NCBI GenBank assembly: GCA_018242505.1
Contig: JAFEBU010000034.1
Span: 105,335-169,334, forward strand
DNA length: 64,000 nucleotides
Source: Pseudomonadota bacterium
Lineage (GTDB): Bacteria; Pseudomonadota; Alphaproteobacteria; Reyranellales; Reyranellaceae
Direction: 5' to 3'
The notes below the pieces were generated by a model. That model was not told where the DNA came from. It saw only the letters and a list, made by a program, of their open reading frames with translations, and searched no databases. Below, piece by piece: positions 34,110 through 42,900 of the stretch. The first letter of the stretch is position 1. Each line of letters opens with the position of its first letter. Both the position numbers and the translations under genes were made by a program.

Positions 34110-34400
34110 CTATACAGGCCCTGTCGTGACCTCAACGAGGCCCGCGTCCTGCAGGCTGGCCAGAAAAGCCAGCACATCGGCGTGACAGGCTGCAAGGCCA
34201 ACATCGAAATGGCGTGCGACCGATTCGGAAAGCTCGCCCACCGACCGCGGCTGCTCAAGCGCCAGCCAGATATGGGCACCGACTCCGGCGAGACCGAAAT
34301 AACGCGACTTCTTCAGGTGGAGGATTGCGACCTCGCTGTCGAGGCTGCACGACACCTGCGCATCCGATCGCTTCAGGATACTCGACGTCTCAAGCACCAC
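34110..34400 (-). CDS. Lasso peptide B1 protein (PqqD-like RiPP recognition element)
   Basis: A 96-residue PqqD-like domain that would bind the YxxPxL leader and present the precursor to the B2 protease. Family features are LDSEVAILHLKKSRYFGLAGVGAHIWLAL at about 20-48, then a winged-helix segment with VGELSESVARHF and a C-terminal LASLQDAGLVEV. The start is a GTG at 34400 (GTG at 34397 also possible) with GGGAGGAGG upstream, inside the last codons of the cyclase gene, so the two are translationally coupled. The precursor gene starts 32 bases after its stop. Confidence 0.85.
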   Translation of the reverse strand: MVLETSSILKRSDAQVSCSLDSEVAILHLKKSRYFGLAGVGAHIWLALEQPRSVGELSESVARHFDVGLAACHADVLAFLASLQDAGLVEVTTGPV

Positions 34401-36183
34401 TGCCCTCCTCCCGCCCGGCTTCGGAAGTGTACACCATCCAGTGGTCGAGCGCGTGAACGGCGATGAGCGCGGAGAGGTCGCTTTCGGTATCAGGCCGCGC
34501 CGGAATATTTTCAGTGCTGACATACTTCCCGAGCAGATCGGGGACCTCGAGAACGCCCAATCCGACGCGGCGGATCGGCGCTTCGATGGGCGACGCCGCC
34601 AACGGCGTCTTCGGGCGATCGAGGATTTGCCCGGGCAGCCAGCCCTGCATGGACTGCCGCATCAGCAGCTTGTTGCGGGCCCACGGGACGGGCGGCACCG
34701 CGAGCATGAATTCGAGAACGCGCAGATCGAAGAATGGATGTCGCCAGACGAGGCCGGCGAAAGACTCGTCGAGGTCACGTTCCGCGAAGAAGTCCTGCCA
34801 GATGGGATTGGTGAAGGACCCCACGGCCCTGGGGTGCCAGCCGTGGGATCGGTCGACGATCTCGTTTGCCTCGCGCACACGTTCATCGAGGTGCATTCGC
34901 GCGGCAAAGTCGCGATCGAGCCAGGGAGGAAGGATTCCGGCGTCGACGGCCACCGCCTGCGCGCGGTCATCGGGACGTGTCTTCCCGGTCCATATCTCAT
35001 GCCCCTTGAGCCGCAGGTAGGGCAGCACCGCGCCCACAAGCCGACGCCATTCGCCCCGCCGCAGGAGCCAGGAGAGATAGGCATCGCGCTCGAAGCGAAA
35101 GGCGTTGTCGGGCCCTTCGCCATAGAGCCAGACGGGTGCAGCGGCCGCCATTTCACCCATGATCAGGCGAGTCCAGTGGGCGAAGACGATCGACCGCGTG
35201 GGCTCGGCGGTCCGCAGGCCGCGGCAACGCCAATCGCGGTCGTAAGTCAGCTCGTCGACCGCCCGCAGACGAAGGGGGATGCCGAGATGAGTGGCGACAA
35301 GCGTGCTGAAGCGAGGCTCGTCATCCGGCATCAACCGCTCGTAGTGTACGCATTCGGCCACGATGCGTCCGCGATCGCCGACCGACGCCACGGCAAGGGC
35401 CGCGAGCGTGGGCGAATCGAGACCGCCACTCATCGACACTCCGACCCTGCCCGAAGCCGGCAGCCGATCGGTGACCGCCTCTGCGACCAGCGCCCGAAAG
35501 TGCTCGGCATACTGCCTGCCATCGCGGTAGTGGAGCGGCTCGGGTACATCGAGCGTCCAGTAGGCCCTTGTGCGCGCTCCAGCGTCGGCAAGCGTCAGCA
35601 CATGACCCGGCGGCAGCCGCGCGATTCCGGCAAAGACCGTCCGCTGGAAATCGAGGCTGCGCCCCATCGCCAGGAAATCGCCGATCCAGTGATCGTCCAA
35701 CGCGCGATCGATCTCCGGTCGCGATGCGAGCCAGGAAAGCGAATCGGAGACGAGTTGCCGGCCGCCGGCCGTGGCATGGAACAGCGCGCGCACGCCGAAC
35801 TGGTCGCGAGCGGCCACCAGCACGCCCCGCGTTTCGTCCCACAGCACGAAGCTGAAGTCGCCCGCGATCTCCTCGACGAAGCGCTCCCCCCAAGCAGCAT
35901 AGGCCAGGAGGCAAAGGTCCGCATCGGATGCCTGGCGATCCGCCCGCAGCCGGTCCCGCAATGCCGCCCGCCGGTCGAGGCGGAGCCGTCCGGCGATCCA
36001 GACGCGGTCGGCGAGAGAGGCAATGCCTCGCCATTCATCGTCGACCGGAGCATCGTACGAGGAGAGCAGCGCCAGCCGTTGTCCGGCGCCCACGACAGCG
36101 ACCCTGATCCCGCCACCGGCGGGAAGCCGGCCGGGTCCGACGTCAACGGGACTGCCATCGACGCTCAGGATCGCCGCGAACAT
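34390..36183 (-). CDS. Lasso peptide macrolactam synthetase (C protein, asparagine-synthetase-like)
   Basis: A 597-residue asparagine-synthetase-B homologue that would adenylate the core Asp side chain and close the macrolactam on the core N-terminus. The N-terminal glutaminase-like domain lacks the catalytic Cys2 (sequence MFAA), as expected of a cyclase that needs no ammonia. The ATP-pyrophosphatase motif SGGLDS is at 252-257, and WLYGEGPDN lies in the synthetase domain. It starts two bases after the B2 stop and overlaps B1 by 11 bases. Its N-domain keeps the GDFSFVLWDE and FGVRALFHA segments. Confidence 0.9.
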   Translation of the reverse strand: MFAAILSVDGSPVDVGPGRLPAGGGIRVAVVGAGQRLALLSSYDAPVDDEWRGIASLADRVWIAGRLRLDRRAALRDRLRADRQASDADLCLLAYAAWGERFVEEIAGDFSFVLWDETRGVLVAARDQFGVRALFHATAGGRQLVSDSLSWLASRPEIDRALDDHWIGDFLAMGRSLDFQRTVFAGIARLPPGHVLTLADAGARTRAYWTLDVPEPLHYRDGRQYAEHFRALVAEAVTDRLPASGRVGVSMSGGLDSPTLAALAVASVGDRGRIVAECVHYERLMPDDEPRFSTLVATHLGIPLRLRAVDELTYDRDWRCRGLRTAEPTRSIVFAHWTRLIMGEMAAAAPVWLYGEGPDNAFRFERDAYLSWLLRRGEWRRLVGAVLPYLRLKGHEIWTGKTRPDDRAQAVAVDAGILPPWLDRDFAARMHLDERVREANEIVDRSHGWHPRAVGSFTNPIWQDFFAERDLDESFAGLVWRHPFFDLRVLEFMLAVPPVPWARNKLLMRQSMQGWLPGQILDRPKTPLAASPIEAPIRRVGLGVLEVPDLLGKYVSTENIPARPDTESDLSALIAVHALDHWMVYTSEAGREEGSGA

Positions 36184-36185
36184 CC

Positions 36186-36620
36186 TCAGGCGTCGTCCGG
36201 TCCGGCAACGCGCCACGCCACAAGCGGCGCATACTCGCCGGCATGGCTTTCGCCGATCAGGGTCATGCCGGCGCACACGATCCAGGCATGGGCGGCAAGC
36301 CCTGCCTCACGACGGGCGACGCCGATATGAAGCTCGGAGACATGGCCTTCCCGCGACAGCAGCCGCTGCAGGGCGAAGGCCTGGACGAGGCAGGTGCATC
36401 CCGGCAGCCGCCGCCCACAAGCCGAGACGGCCCAAGCGATCAACTCGGCCGGCCGCCCGGCCGGCCGCCTGTTCGGCGCCAGCCGGGACGCCCAGGCGCG
36501 CAGCCATTCCACCGGCACGATGCCCAGCGCCAGGCGGACGAAGACAAGCGCCGTCAGCGCCTTCAGCAGCAGCAGACGATCGCCCTGAGGCAGCGCCACG
36601 AAGGACGCGACGACCCTCAT
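36186..36620 (-). CDS. Lasso peptide B2 protein (transglutaminase-like leader peptidase)
   Basis: A 144-residue Cys protease of the lasso B2/McjB C-terminal type that removes the leader. Catalytic residues are visible: Cys77 in GCTCLVQAFALQRLL, His111 in AAHAWIV, and an acidic residue near LIGES (Glu124). An N-terminal helical region (LLLLKALTALVFVRLALG) precedes the protease core, as in stand-alone B2 proteins. The start overlaps the kinase stop by ATGA, and the cyclase starts two bases beyond its own stop. Confidence 0.88.
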   Translation of the reverse strand: MRVVASFVALPQGDRLLLLKALTALVFVRLALGIVPVEWLRAWASRLAPNRRPAGRPAELIAWAVSACGRRLPGCTCLVQAFALQRLLSREGHVSELHIGVARREAGLAAHAWIVCAGMTLIGESHAGEYAPLVAWRVAGPDDA

Positions 36621-37585
36621 CGTCCGACGGTCCGACGCAGTGCCTCGGCGACATGCGGCAACGTCGCATAGTCGCGCGGATAACGCAGCGCGAAGATCGG
36701 TACGGCTCCCGCCATTCGTCCGGCAAACCGAAGCTGCCGCTCCAGCCGGTCGCCCGCCGCATAACGAATGTCCATCGTCGATCGGGTCAGGATCTTCACC
36801 CGTTCGATCCCGACCACCGGCGTCGTCGACACGATGGGACGGTCCGCTGGCGATCCCTCCTCGCCCAGCCAGAAGAGCGCCGAAAGCGGAGCGCCGGCCG
36901 CATTCGTCGCCGCGGCTTCGGGCGGCTCGACCATCAGCTTGCCGCTCAGCTCATTGAAACTGCCCCGCCTGGCGGCATCCGGCAGGAAGCGTTGCGCCGA
37001 ATCGTCGAGGAGCTTCAGACGGCGAGGACCGGGATGGGCCACGACACCGTCGCCGTCGAAGGTCACTCGCAACAGGTCGTCCGTGACCAGCGACGCGCCG
37101 CCGGCCAGCAGGAAGGCAGAGAGCGTCGATTTGCCGGCACCGCTGTCCCCCAGCAGGCCGACCGCGCAGCCATCGAAGGCGACGACAGTCGCGTGCAGAC
37201 ATTCCTCGCCTCGCAGCGTCAGCGCCGCGGTGAGCGCGAAGGTGACGAGATTGGCCTCGAAGGTCCTGTCGTCGACGTCCCCCAATGCCGCGCCGGCCAC
37301 GCGACGTCCGTCGGCAGCGACAATCGCCTCGAACACGCCGTTCACCCGCATGTAGACGCTGCCATCGGCCAGCACGGCGTGCCGGATCCACGCCTCGCAA
37401 TCGTGGCGCAAGCCGGCCGCATGCCGCTCGAAGACGTCTGCTGCCGCCTGGACGATCGTGACGGCGACAGGTCGCCTGTCATCGCAAACATCCACCGACG
37501 TGAGGCGCAACTCGCTCTCCACCACGAGGCCGTGGACACAATATTTATATCTATGGCGGACCTTGTCCGGCATCGAGTTAGGCAT
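36617..37585 (-). CDS. HPr-kinase-like protein of the lasso cluster
   Basis: A roughly 322-residue protein with an HPrK/P-type P-loop GDSGAGKS at 146-153 (numbered from MPNSM), His131 just before it in CLHATV, and Asp169-Asp170 in LVTDDLL. The N-terminal part (YKYCVHGLVVESELRL) is typical of the HPr-kinase relatives in lasso clusters, some of which phosphorylate a Ser near the peptide C-terminus. Here the core offers Ser45 and Thr55 (precursor numbering). The start is uncertain: ATG codons at 37585 and 37573 lack a good ribosome-binding site. First gene of the cluster. Confidence 0.82.
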   Translation of the reverse strand: MPNSMPDKVRHRYKYCVHGLVVESELRLTSVDVCDDRRPVAVTIVQAAADVFERHAAGLRHDCEAWIRHAVLADGSVYMRVNGVFEAIVAADGRRVAGAALGDVDDRTFEANLVTFALTAALTLRGEECLHATVVAFDGCAVGLLGDSGAGKSTLSAFLLAGGASLVTDDLLRVTFDGDGVVAHPGPRRLKLLDDSAQRFLPDAARRGSFNELSGKLMVEPPEAAATNAAGAPLSALFWLGEEGSPADRPIVSTTPVVGIERVKILTRSTMDIRYAAGDRLERQLRFAGRMAGAVPIFALRYPRDYATLPHVAEALRRTVGR

Positions 37586-38137
37586 CCGGCCGCATTCATA
37601 GGCCAATCCACCAGCGCTGTCTTGCCGGCCCAATGGCGCCGGAACACAACGGCTCTCTTCGGCCTTCGCGACCTGCAGGATGGCCGTCAACCGCCTCCAG
37701 ACGATCGTCGAGGCCATGGCGCAGGCCGCCGCCCTTCTTGCTGCCATCCCCGGCGTTCGGCGGACCAGCATTGCGAAAGGCCGACTTCACGTGCTGTTCG
37801 TGCCATGTGGCTGCGGCATCGTAGTACTGCGCTCGGTGTGCTGGTCACACTCGCCAGACTGCGGTCCGCCAACGCAAGACACCTGCGTTCGCGAATCATT
37901 GCCGTTCCAAATGCCCGACGCCGCGCCCCTGGACGAGTCCAAACCTGAAGGGCAATGCAAAGCCTGCGGTCATGGCATCGGAGGAACAATCTGCAGGCAG
38001 CGAACCTACAGGATTACCCCCCCATGGCCGGAGACGACCGTGTCAGCCGACATAAATGGTAATCAAACGTGAAGAGGACTTCGCGCCGGAGTTTTGTAAG
38101 AAGAAGCGCAAGATCAATTTCACAGAAAGCAGGCGGC
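37586..38137. other. 552-bp divergent intergenic region, lasso cluster / fabI
   Basis: No gene could be supported on either strand. It should carry the promoters of the lasso cluster and of fabI. I read the minus strand in three frames looking for a second precursor: no short frame has a YxxPxL leader. A plus-strand frame from 37680 and a Cys-containing minus frame (VSCVGGPQSGECDQH) are open but resemble nothing known. A seven-C run is at 38016-38022. Confidence 0.5.
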
Positions 38138-39100
38138 ATGCCGGACAATGGCGTTACCTCCGGAGGGTTGCTGAGCGGCAAACGCGGCCTGATCATGGGT
38201 GTGGCCAATGAGCGATCGCTCGCCTGGGGAATCGCCCGGGTGGCGGCCGCCCACGGCGCGCGCCTCGCCCTTTCCTATCCCGGCGAAGCGGTGGGACGGC
38301 GGGTCAGGGGGCTGGCGAAGGAACTGGGCGCGGTGGATCTGATTGCCTGCGACGTAAGCTCCGACGACGACCTCGATCGCATGGCCGCCGACCTGCCGAA
38401 GATCTGGCCCGGCCAGCCGGTCGACTTCGTCGTCCATGCCGTTTCCTACTCCGACAAGAACGAGCTGGCCGGACCCTACGTGCAGACCAGCCGGCGCAAC
38501 TTCGCAACCGCGCTCGACATCTCCTGCTACAGCTTCACCGCGGTGGCCCAGCGCGTCGCGCCGCTCATGCGCGACGGCGGAAGCCTGCTGACGCTGACCT
38601 ATCTGGGATCGGAACGGGCCATCCCGCACTACAACGTCATGGGCGTCGCCAAGGCAGCCCTGGAGGCGAGCGTCCGCTACCTCGCGGTCGATCTCGGCCG
38701 CCAGAACATCCGGGTCAACGCGATCTCGGCGGGCCCGATCAAGACCTTGGCGTCCAGCGGAGTCTCGGGCATGCGCCACCTGGTCAAATGGGCCGAGACC
38801 AACGCGCCGCTGAAACGCAACACGACGATCGAGGATGTGGGCCGCGCCGCGCTCAGCCTCATCAGCGATCTCGGCCAGGGCATCACCGGCGAGATCGTGC
38901 ATGTCGACAACGGCTACAATGTCGTCGGCATGGTGGCGATCGACGAGGCGCTGCGCAGCGCTCCCGTCCTCATCGAGCTCGGCAAGCAGCTGGCGCGGCA
39001 GACGGCGGCAGATGGCACCGCACTCGGGAAAGAGAAGGACGTCGTCGTCGCTCCACAAGGCGACGCTCTCGACTCCCCCCTCGACGACGATCGACGCTAG
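38138..39100 (+). CDS. fabI: Enoyl-[acyl-carrier-protein] reductase with C-terminal extension
   Basis: An NADH-dependent SDR-type enoyl-ACP reductase of fatty-acid synthesis, 320 residues. The cofactor motif GVANERSLAWGIA is at 21-33; catalytic Tyr155, Tyr165 and Lys172 lie in TYLGSERAIPHYNVMGVAK, with the spacing of E. coli FabI. The usual protein ends near GYNVVGM (residue 265). About 55 further residues follow here, including a Lys/Glu/Asp-rich acidic tail with no known homologue. The ATG at 38138 follows GCAGGCGG. It is probably not the only FabI in such a genome. Confidence 0.9.
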   Translation: MPDNGVTSGGLLSGKRGLIMGVANERSLAWGIARVAAAHGARLALSYPGEAVGRRVRGLAKELGAVDLIACDVSSDDDLDRMAADLPKIWPGQPVDFVVHAVSYSDKNELAGPYVQTSRRNFATALDISCYSFTAVAQRVAPLMRDGGSLLTLTYLGSERAIPHYNVMGVAKAALEASVRYLAVDLGRQNIRVNAISAGPIKTLASSGVSGMRHLVKWAETNAPLKRNTTIEDVGRAALSLISDLGQGITGEIVHVDNGYNVVGMVAIDEALRSAPVLIELGKQLARQTAADGTALGKEKDVVVAPQGDALDSPLDDDRR

Positions 39101-39125
39101 CGGCGTCGCCCCGCGCGCCTGCGCC

Positions 39126-39446
39126 TTACGGGCAGCGCAAGCCGGAGCGCCGGCACGCCGCTCCGTTCGCATCGTCGCGACACGACTTGGCGTCCCGGAC
39201 GCCACGGTCATAGGCGGTCTGGGCATCGCGCTGGGAAATGATCGACTGCTCGATGCCCGCCTGCATCAGATCGTTCGCGTCCTGCACGCGGCTTCTCATC
39301 GCTGCGGGCCTGTCGGGGGTCTGCAGCAACTCGGCCCACTTCACGCCGGCGCAATACGCAGCCGTCGTCGCAGTCTCCTTCGAGACGCCGTCGGCGTGGG
39401 CGTTGGCGCTCATTGCCAACAATCCGATGCAAAAAAGACGTTTCAT
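39126..39446 (-). CDS. Hypothetical secreted protein (106 aa)
   Basis: A 106-residue protein with a signal peptide MKRLFCIGLLAMSANAHA and a mature part of about 88 residues carrying four Cys. I do not recognise a domain. Start choice: the ATG at 39446 places the signal at the N-terminus; a GTG five codons earlier is less likely. Convergent with fabI, 25 bases between stops. The mature sequence is rich in Ala, Gln, Arg and Asp and mainly helical in appearance. Confidence 0.65.
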   Translation of the reverse strand: MKRLFCIGLLAMSANAHADGVSKETATTAAYCAGVKWAELLQTPDRPAAMRSRVQDANDLMQAGIEQSIISQRDAQTAYDRGVRDAKSCRDDANGAACRRSGLRCP

Positions 39447-39990
39447 CGCGGACAAATTCACAAACGGTCAAAAAGCAATGGCGGCATCAGAGGCGATCAT
39501 AGATGACGCATCGAGACAGGCTGACAAAAAGCTGAGGTTTTGCAAGGGCGGCTGTCGGACTTTCCGGGGACATCCTTCCGTCCCCGCTGGCCGATCAGCC
39601 CGGAGCGGGTCCGCGCCGGCCCATCTCCCCGATCCTCACGCCGGACCGGCGACGGTAACTCCGTTCTGCTCCAGCACCTGCAACAGCGTCGGGATATCAG
39701 GCGAGCCCGTCGAGCTTGCCTGATCGACAGTGAAAGGCCAACATCGGTAAAATATTGAAAATACTGGTGCCGAGACGGAATCGAAATGGCGATCCGAGGG
39801 CTGATTTTGCTGGATTTTCGACTCTGAATTTCGCTCGGATACCGACACTGATGCCGGCAGATAATGGTTGTGAAGGGGTTCGTTTCCGGCAGTCGCGCAA
39901 ATTGCCGCGGACGGCGTGGAATGATCGAGACTTGCGAGGGCTCGTCTGAGACCGGCGAAGCCGGCCTCCCCTTCGATACGCTGGGTGGCG
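39447..39990. other. 544-bp gap without a supported gene, locally lower GC
   Basis: The gap between the secreted-protein gene and the hybrid-kinase stop is AT-richer around 39740-39860. It holds a small hairpin (GGGGAC/GTCCCC at 39566-39585). A long minus-strand frame crosses it but shows no coherent protein features. It probably includes the promoter of the 106-residue gene. Confidence 0.5.
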
Positions 39991-42900
39991 TTAACCGTTC
40001 GATCGCATGCCAACAACGGTGTCCGTCTCCTTATGCGAGAGGAATTCCAAGTCGGCCAGGCAGTCTCTGGGCAATATTCCCTCCAGTTTACAGGCCTGTT
40101 CGATCCGATCGGCAATTTCAGCAATGCGTGGGGCATAGAACTGCGCGGCTAGTCCCGCCAGCTTGTGAGCACGCTGCTGAATGTCAGTGCGCGGCCCGTC
40201 CGACCGAACGAGGTCGGCCAGCTCGGCGGCGCGCTTCGTGATTTCCTCGCGGGCATCCCGCACCAGCTTGGCCATCTCGTCATCGAAGCCGTTCGCGGCT
40301 TTGGGTGGCGCGGGGCCCCCGCACGCCCGGGCGATCGCCACGCGCAGGTCCGCTGCGGCAATCGGCTTGCGCAGCACGATGGCCCCGGCCGACATCACGC
40401 GCTCCTCAGTATCGCGCGCGACGGCGGCGGTGAGCACGATCACCGCCGGCCGCTCGTGGTCGCCGGGCCACTGCTCGATCAGGGAAAGCCCGTCGCCGTC
40501 AGGCAGGTGAAGGTCGAGCAGCACCAGGTCGAGCTTGTGCCGGCCGGCCTGCTCGAATCCTTGGCCGAGAGTCTCAACTTCGATCACGGCGTGGCCGTCG
40601 AGCGTCAGGAGCCGGGTCATCAGGCGGCGAACGAGCGTCGTATCTTCGATGATCAGGACCGTCAGCGGCCGCATCGCGATCCGGGCTTCGGATGGCGCCG
40701 CGCACCGGGCGGCCGCGAACGAGAAGGTGAAACGCACCCCCTTCTCGTCGCGATTTTCGACAGTGAGAGAGCCGCCCATGCGTTCGGCGATGCGGCGCGA
40801 GAGGACAGCCCGAGGCCCAGGCCCTTCGCATCCTCGCGGCCGGCACGATCGAAAGGCTCGAAGAGATGAGGCAAGCGTTCCTGCGGGATGCCCGGGCCGG
40901 TGTCCTCGACAGTGAGCGTCACAAGCGCCTTGTCGCCCACGCCGTCGGCCACGCTGCCGCGCATGTCGACGCCGCCCTCTTCAGTGTACTTGATCGCATT
41001 CGAGACGAGGTTGCGCACGACCTGCCGCACCCGATCCGGATCGATTTCGAAAAAGCGATCCTGCAGGGCCGCGAAGTCGGCGCCAAGCGCGAGGCCCTTC
41101 TTGTGAGCGGCATCCTGCATGAGCGCAAGCTCCGAGCCCAGCAGCGCCTCGAGGTCGGTGGCCCGGGCGTTCAGCGGAGCTTCGGCTCCCAGCGCGCCGA
41201 GTTCGGTGAGATCGTCGACGACCGACTTCAGGCTGCCGAACACGTCGCGGATCTCCCCCAGATCCAACTCTTCCGGCCGCTCGGCCGCCAGGTCAAGCAG
41301 CCCCTGCATGGCCTGAAGCGGCGTCCGTAGTTCGTGCCCAACCTCGGCCAGGAACCGCGATTTCGCCCGTTCGCCGCGCCTCGCCATGGCCGCCTGCGCT
41401 TCGGCTTCTGCCAGCCTTTTGCGGACAGACTCGGCCAGCTGCTCGGTCTGATACGTCGCGAGCTTGCCGAAGGCCCCCCATGCGGACCAAATGCCGGCGG
41501 CGGCGGCGCGAAACCGTTCATGCGCGGTGCTCTCGCCGAGGGTACGAGCGGCGGCGGCGGCGCATTCCGCCGCAAGGCCTGCTTCCAGGCGCGACGAGCC
41601 TCTCTGCATCACCTCCAGCGCCTCGGCATAGGTCCGCAGGCAGTCTTTACTTCCCTGGCGGTGGCTCTGCTCCGCCCGCAGCAGGAGCAGCTTGCCCAGG
41701 TGGTCCGTCGGGTTGGCCTTGGCGACACGCTCCATGTACTTCAGGTCCGCGCGGTCGAGCGACAGGCCGGTCTTCAGCCGCGCGAGGTTCTCGAAGAAGC
41801 GCCAGTGAATGCCGCCTTGATGAGAGTCGAGCGTGTGCCGCTTGGCGCGGAACTCGTCGGCGAGGCGCAGGATGGCCGGCCAGTCTTCGGCGAGGCCGAG
41901 ATATTCAACAGCCGGAAGCGGCGGGTCGACGAACTTTCCGCGGATGACGTCGTCCGGCAGGCGTGAGGACAGAGGTTCGGGTTGCCGCAGGCGTCGCACC
42001 AGCTCGACCAGCCGCACGATCTCCGCGCGGGTCGTCTCATCTCCCAGGCGTTCGGCTTTGCTGTCCGCCTCCTCGAGCGTGGCGACCATCTCCTCGAGCG
42101 TTTGCGCCGTCCGCCAGCTCCACAGCGCTTCATTGCGCACCGCATAGGCTGCGCCGATCAGGTCACCCTCGGCCATGCAGAAATCGTAGACTTGGCGATT
42201 GCTGTCGGTGAGCGATGCCCGCGGATCACGCCACGTCTTGCCGAAGGAAACCGCGCGGTAGAGGGTCATCCCGCGCACCATGCCGAGCTGGGGCAGGCTG
42301 GCCACCGCCTTGTCGCCAGATGCGGCGGCCGCGCTGTAGTCCTTCATGGCGGAGCTGATGAAGGCGTCGACACTCAGCCACAAAGCCGAGTTGTTTCCCA
42401 TCAAGCGCGCACGGATGGCCATCCGGATGCCGATGTAGGCAGCGAAGCGCGGATCCTGCTCCCAGGCGGTGTAGCCCGCCGAATTGGCGAACGAAGCCAC
42501 CGCCTGTTCTGTACGCGCATCGTGTCGCATCAGGCGGAGCGCTTTGCGTCCAATCAGCTTCCAGACCAGCGCCGCGAGCACCAGGTGCGGGTTGCGGATC
42601 CGGCCGGGCAAGCGAACCCCGAAACGCGCGAGACCTTCTCGGCAGAGGGCCCAGGCATCGGAAGCCGTCCCGGCCAAGCGCGTTGCCATGACGCCCCATT
42701 CGTAGGCATTGGCGAGCTGCGCCATGTCCGACGCCGAGTCGATCATCAGCGCGCAGCGCTGCCGCACCGCCTCGGCCTGGCGGCGTTGGGCGGCGGCGAG
42801 ACAGGCCTCCCGCAACACCATGAGCCGACCGTCAATGTCCTCACCGCCGACTCGCTGGAAGATCGACCAAGCCGCTTCGCCGAAATCTGCGGCGAGATCG

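Noticed and set aside
34441..36330. 629-codon plus-strand frame over the lasso cyclase
   Set aside because: Antisense of the SGGLDS-containing cyclase; no domain or signal.
37596..37790. GTG-started 64-codon minus frame upstream of the lasso kinase, considered as precursor
   Set aside because: No YxxPxL leader; the frame at 33901-34077 fits far better.
37801..37970. Cys-containing minus frame (GGPQSGECDQH) considered as a second lasso core
   Set aside because: It could give a Gly1-Glu7 or Gly1-Asp9 ring on paper, but there is no leader motif and no ribosome-binding site.
39636..40136. Minus-strand frame (166 codons) between the hybrid kinase and the secreted protein
   Set aside because: It overlaps the end of the Hpt domain in another frame, and most of it lies in AT-richer, noncoding-looking sequence.
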